A stretch of 6,188 nt of DNA, from contig JAGARY010000461.1 of assembly GCA_017622055.1 (NCBI GenBank), positions 1 to 6,188 of the forward strand, written 5' to 3'. Source of the DNA: Treponema sp. GTDB taxonomy: Bacteria > Spirochaetota > Spirochaetia > Treponematales > Treponemataceae. Every line of letters begins with the position of its first letter. The first letter of the stretch is position 1. A model generated the notes under the pieces. The model was not told where the DNA came from. It ran no database searches and saw nothing but the letters and a program-made list of their open reading frames with translations. Positions 6,111-6,188 of the stretch are shown in pieces. Both the position numbers and the translations under genes were made by a program.

Positions 6111-6188
6111 TGAATAAATTCACCTAAAATAAAAATTTATAATTTGGAAAAGAAAAAGAAGACTGGTGTTAAGGGCTACCGGGCGTTG

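Overview
The window is AT-rich DNA that looks like a host-associated anaerobic spirochaete, most plausibly a Treponema from a rumen or gut. This is inference from several signs together. There is an Rpn/PD-(D/E)XK 'transposase' C-terminus with its usual Gln/Gly-rich tail. There is an M15 peptidase of a type I associate with treponemes, a secreted plant-polysaccharide-type glycoside hydrolase, and a palindromic 'TTGCGAG...GTGGCAATCTAG' intergenic repeat. No 16S rRNA or other definitive marker is present.

Layout. (1) 2-178, + strand: the last 58 codons of an Rpn-family nuclease, cut by the window edge. (2) 206-2688, - strand: a probable two-gene unit. The upstream gene (889-2688) encodes an N-terminally membrane-anchored or exported protein that joins an alpha/beta hydrolase to an M15 zinc peptidase. 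It is followed after 44 nt by a CYTH/class IV adenylate cyclase-like protein (206-844). (3) 2689-2781: a short, very AT-rich divergent promoter region. (4) 2782-3189, + strand: a single-domain bacteriohemerythrin with all seven di-iron ligands. (5) 3190-3415: a 226-nt convergent intergenic region filled by a small hairpin and a large imperfect inverted repeat with nested hairpins. (6) 3416-6058, - strand: an exported 880-residue multidomain glycoside hydrolase whose (beta/alpha)8-type catalytic domain seems to be interrupted by a carbohydrate-binding module. (7) 6059-6188: its upstream region, ending in a GC-richer segment cut by the window edge. No gene-free stretch exceeds 300 bases.

The genes do not form one pathway. 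The glycoside hydrolase is a nutrient-acquisition enzyme, the hemerythrin an oxygen-binding or sensing protein, and the fusion protein probably acts on the cell envelope. The CYTH protein acts in the cytoplasm on a nucleotide or polyphosphate-type substrate. I see no clear multi-gene defence or mobile system. The most unusual items are the hydrolase-peptidase fusion with its possibly leaderless GTG start, the nested CBM in the glycoside hydrolase, and the folded intergenic repeat.
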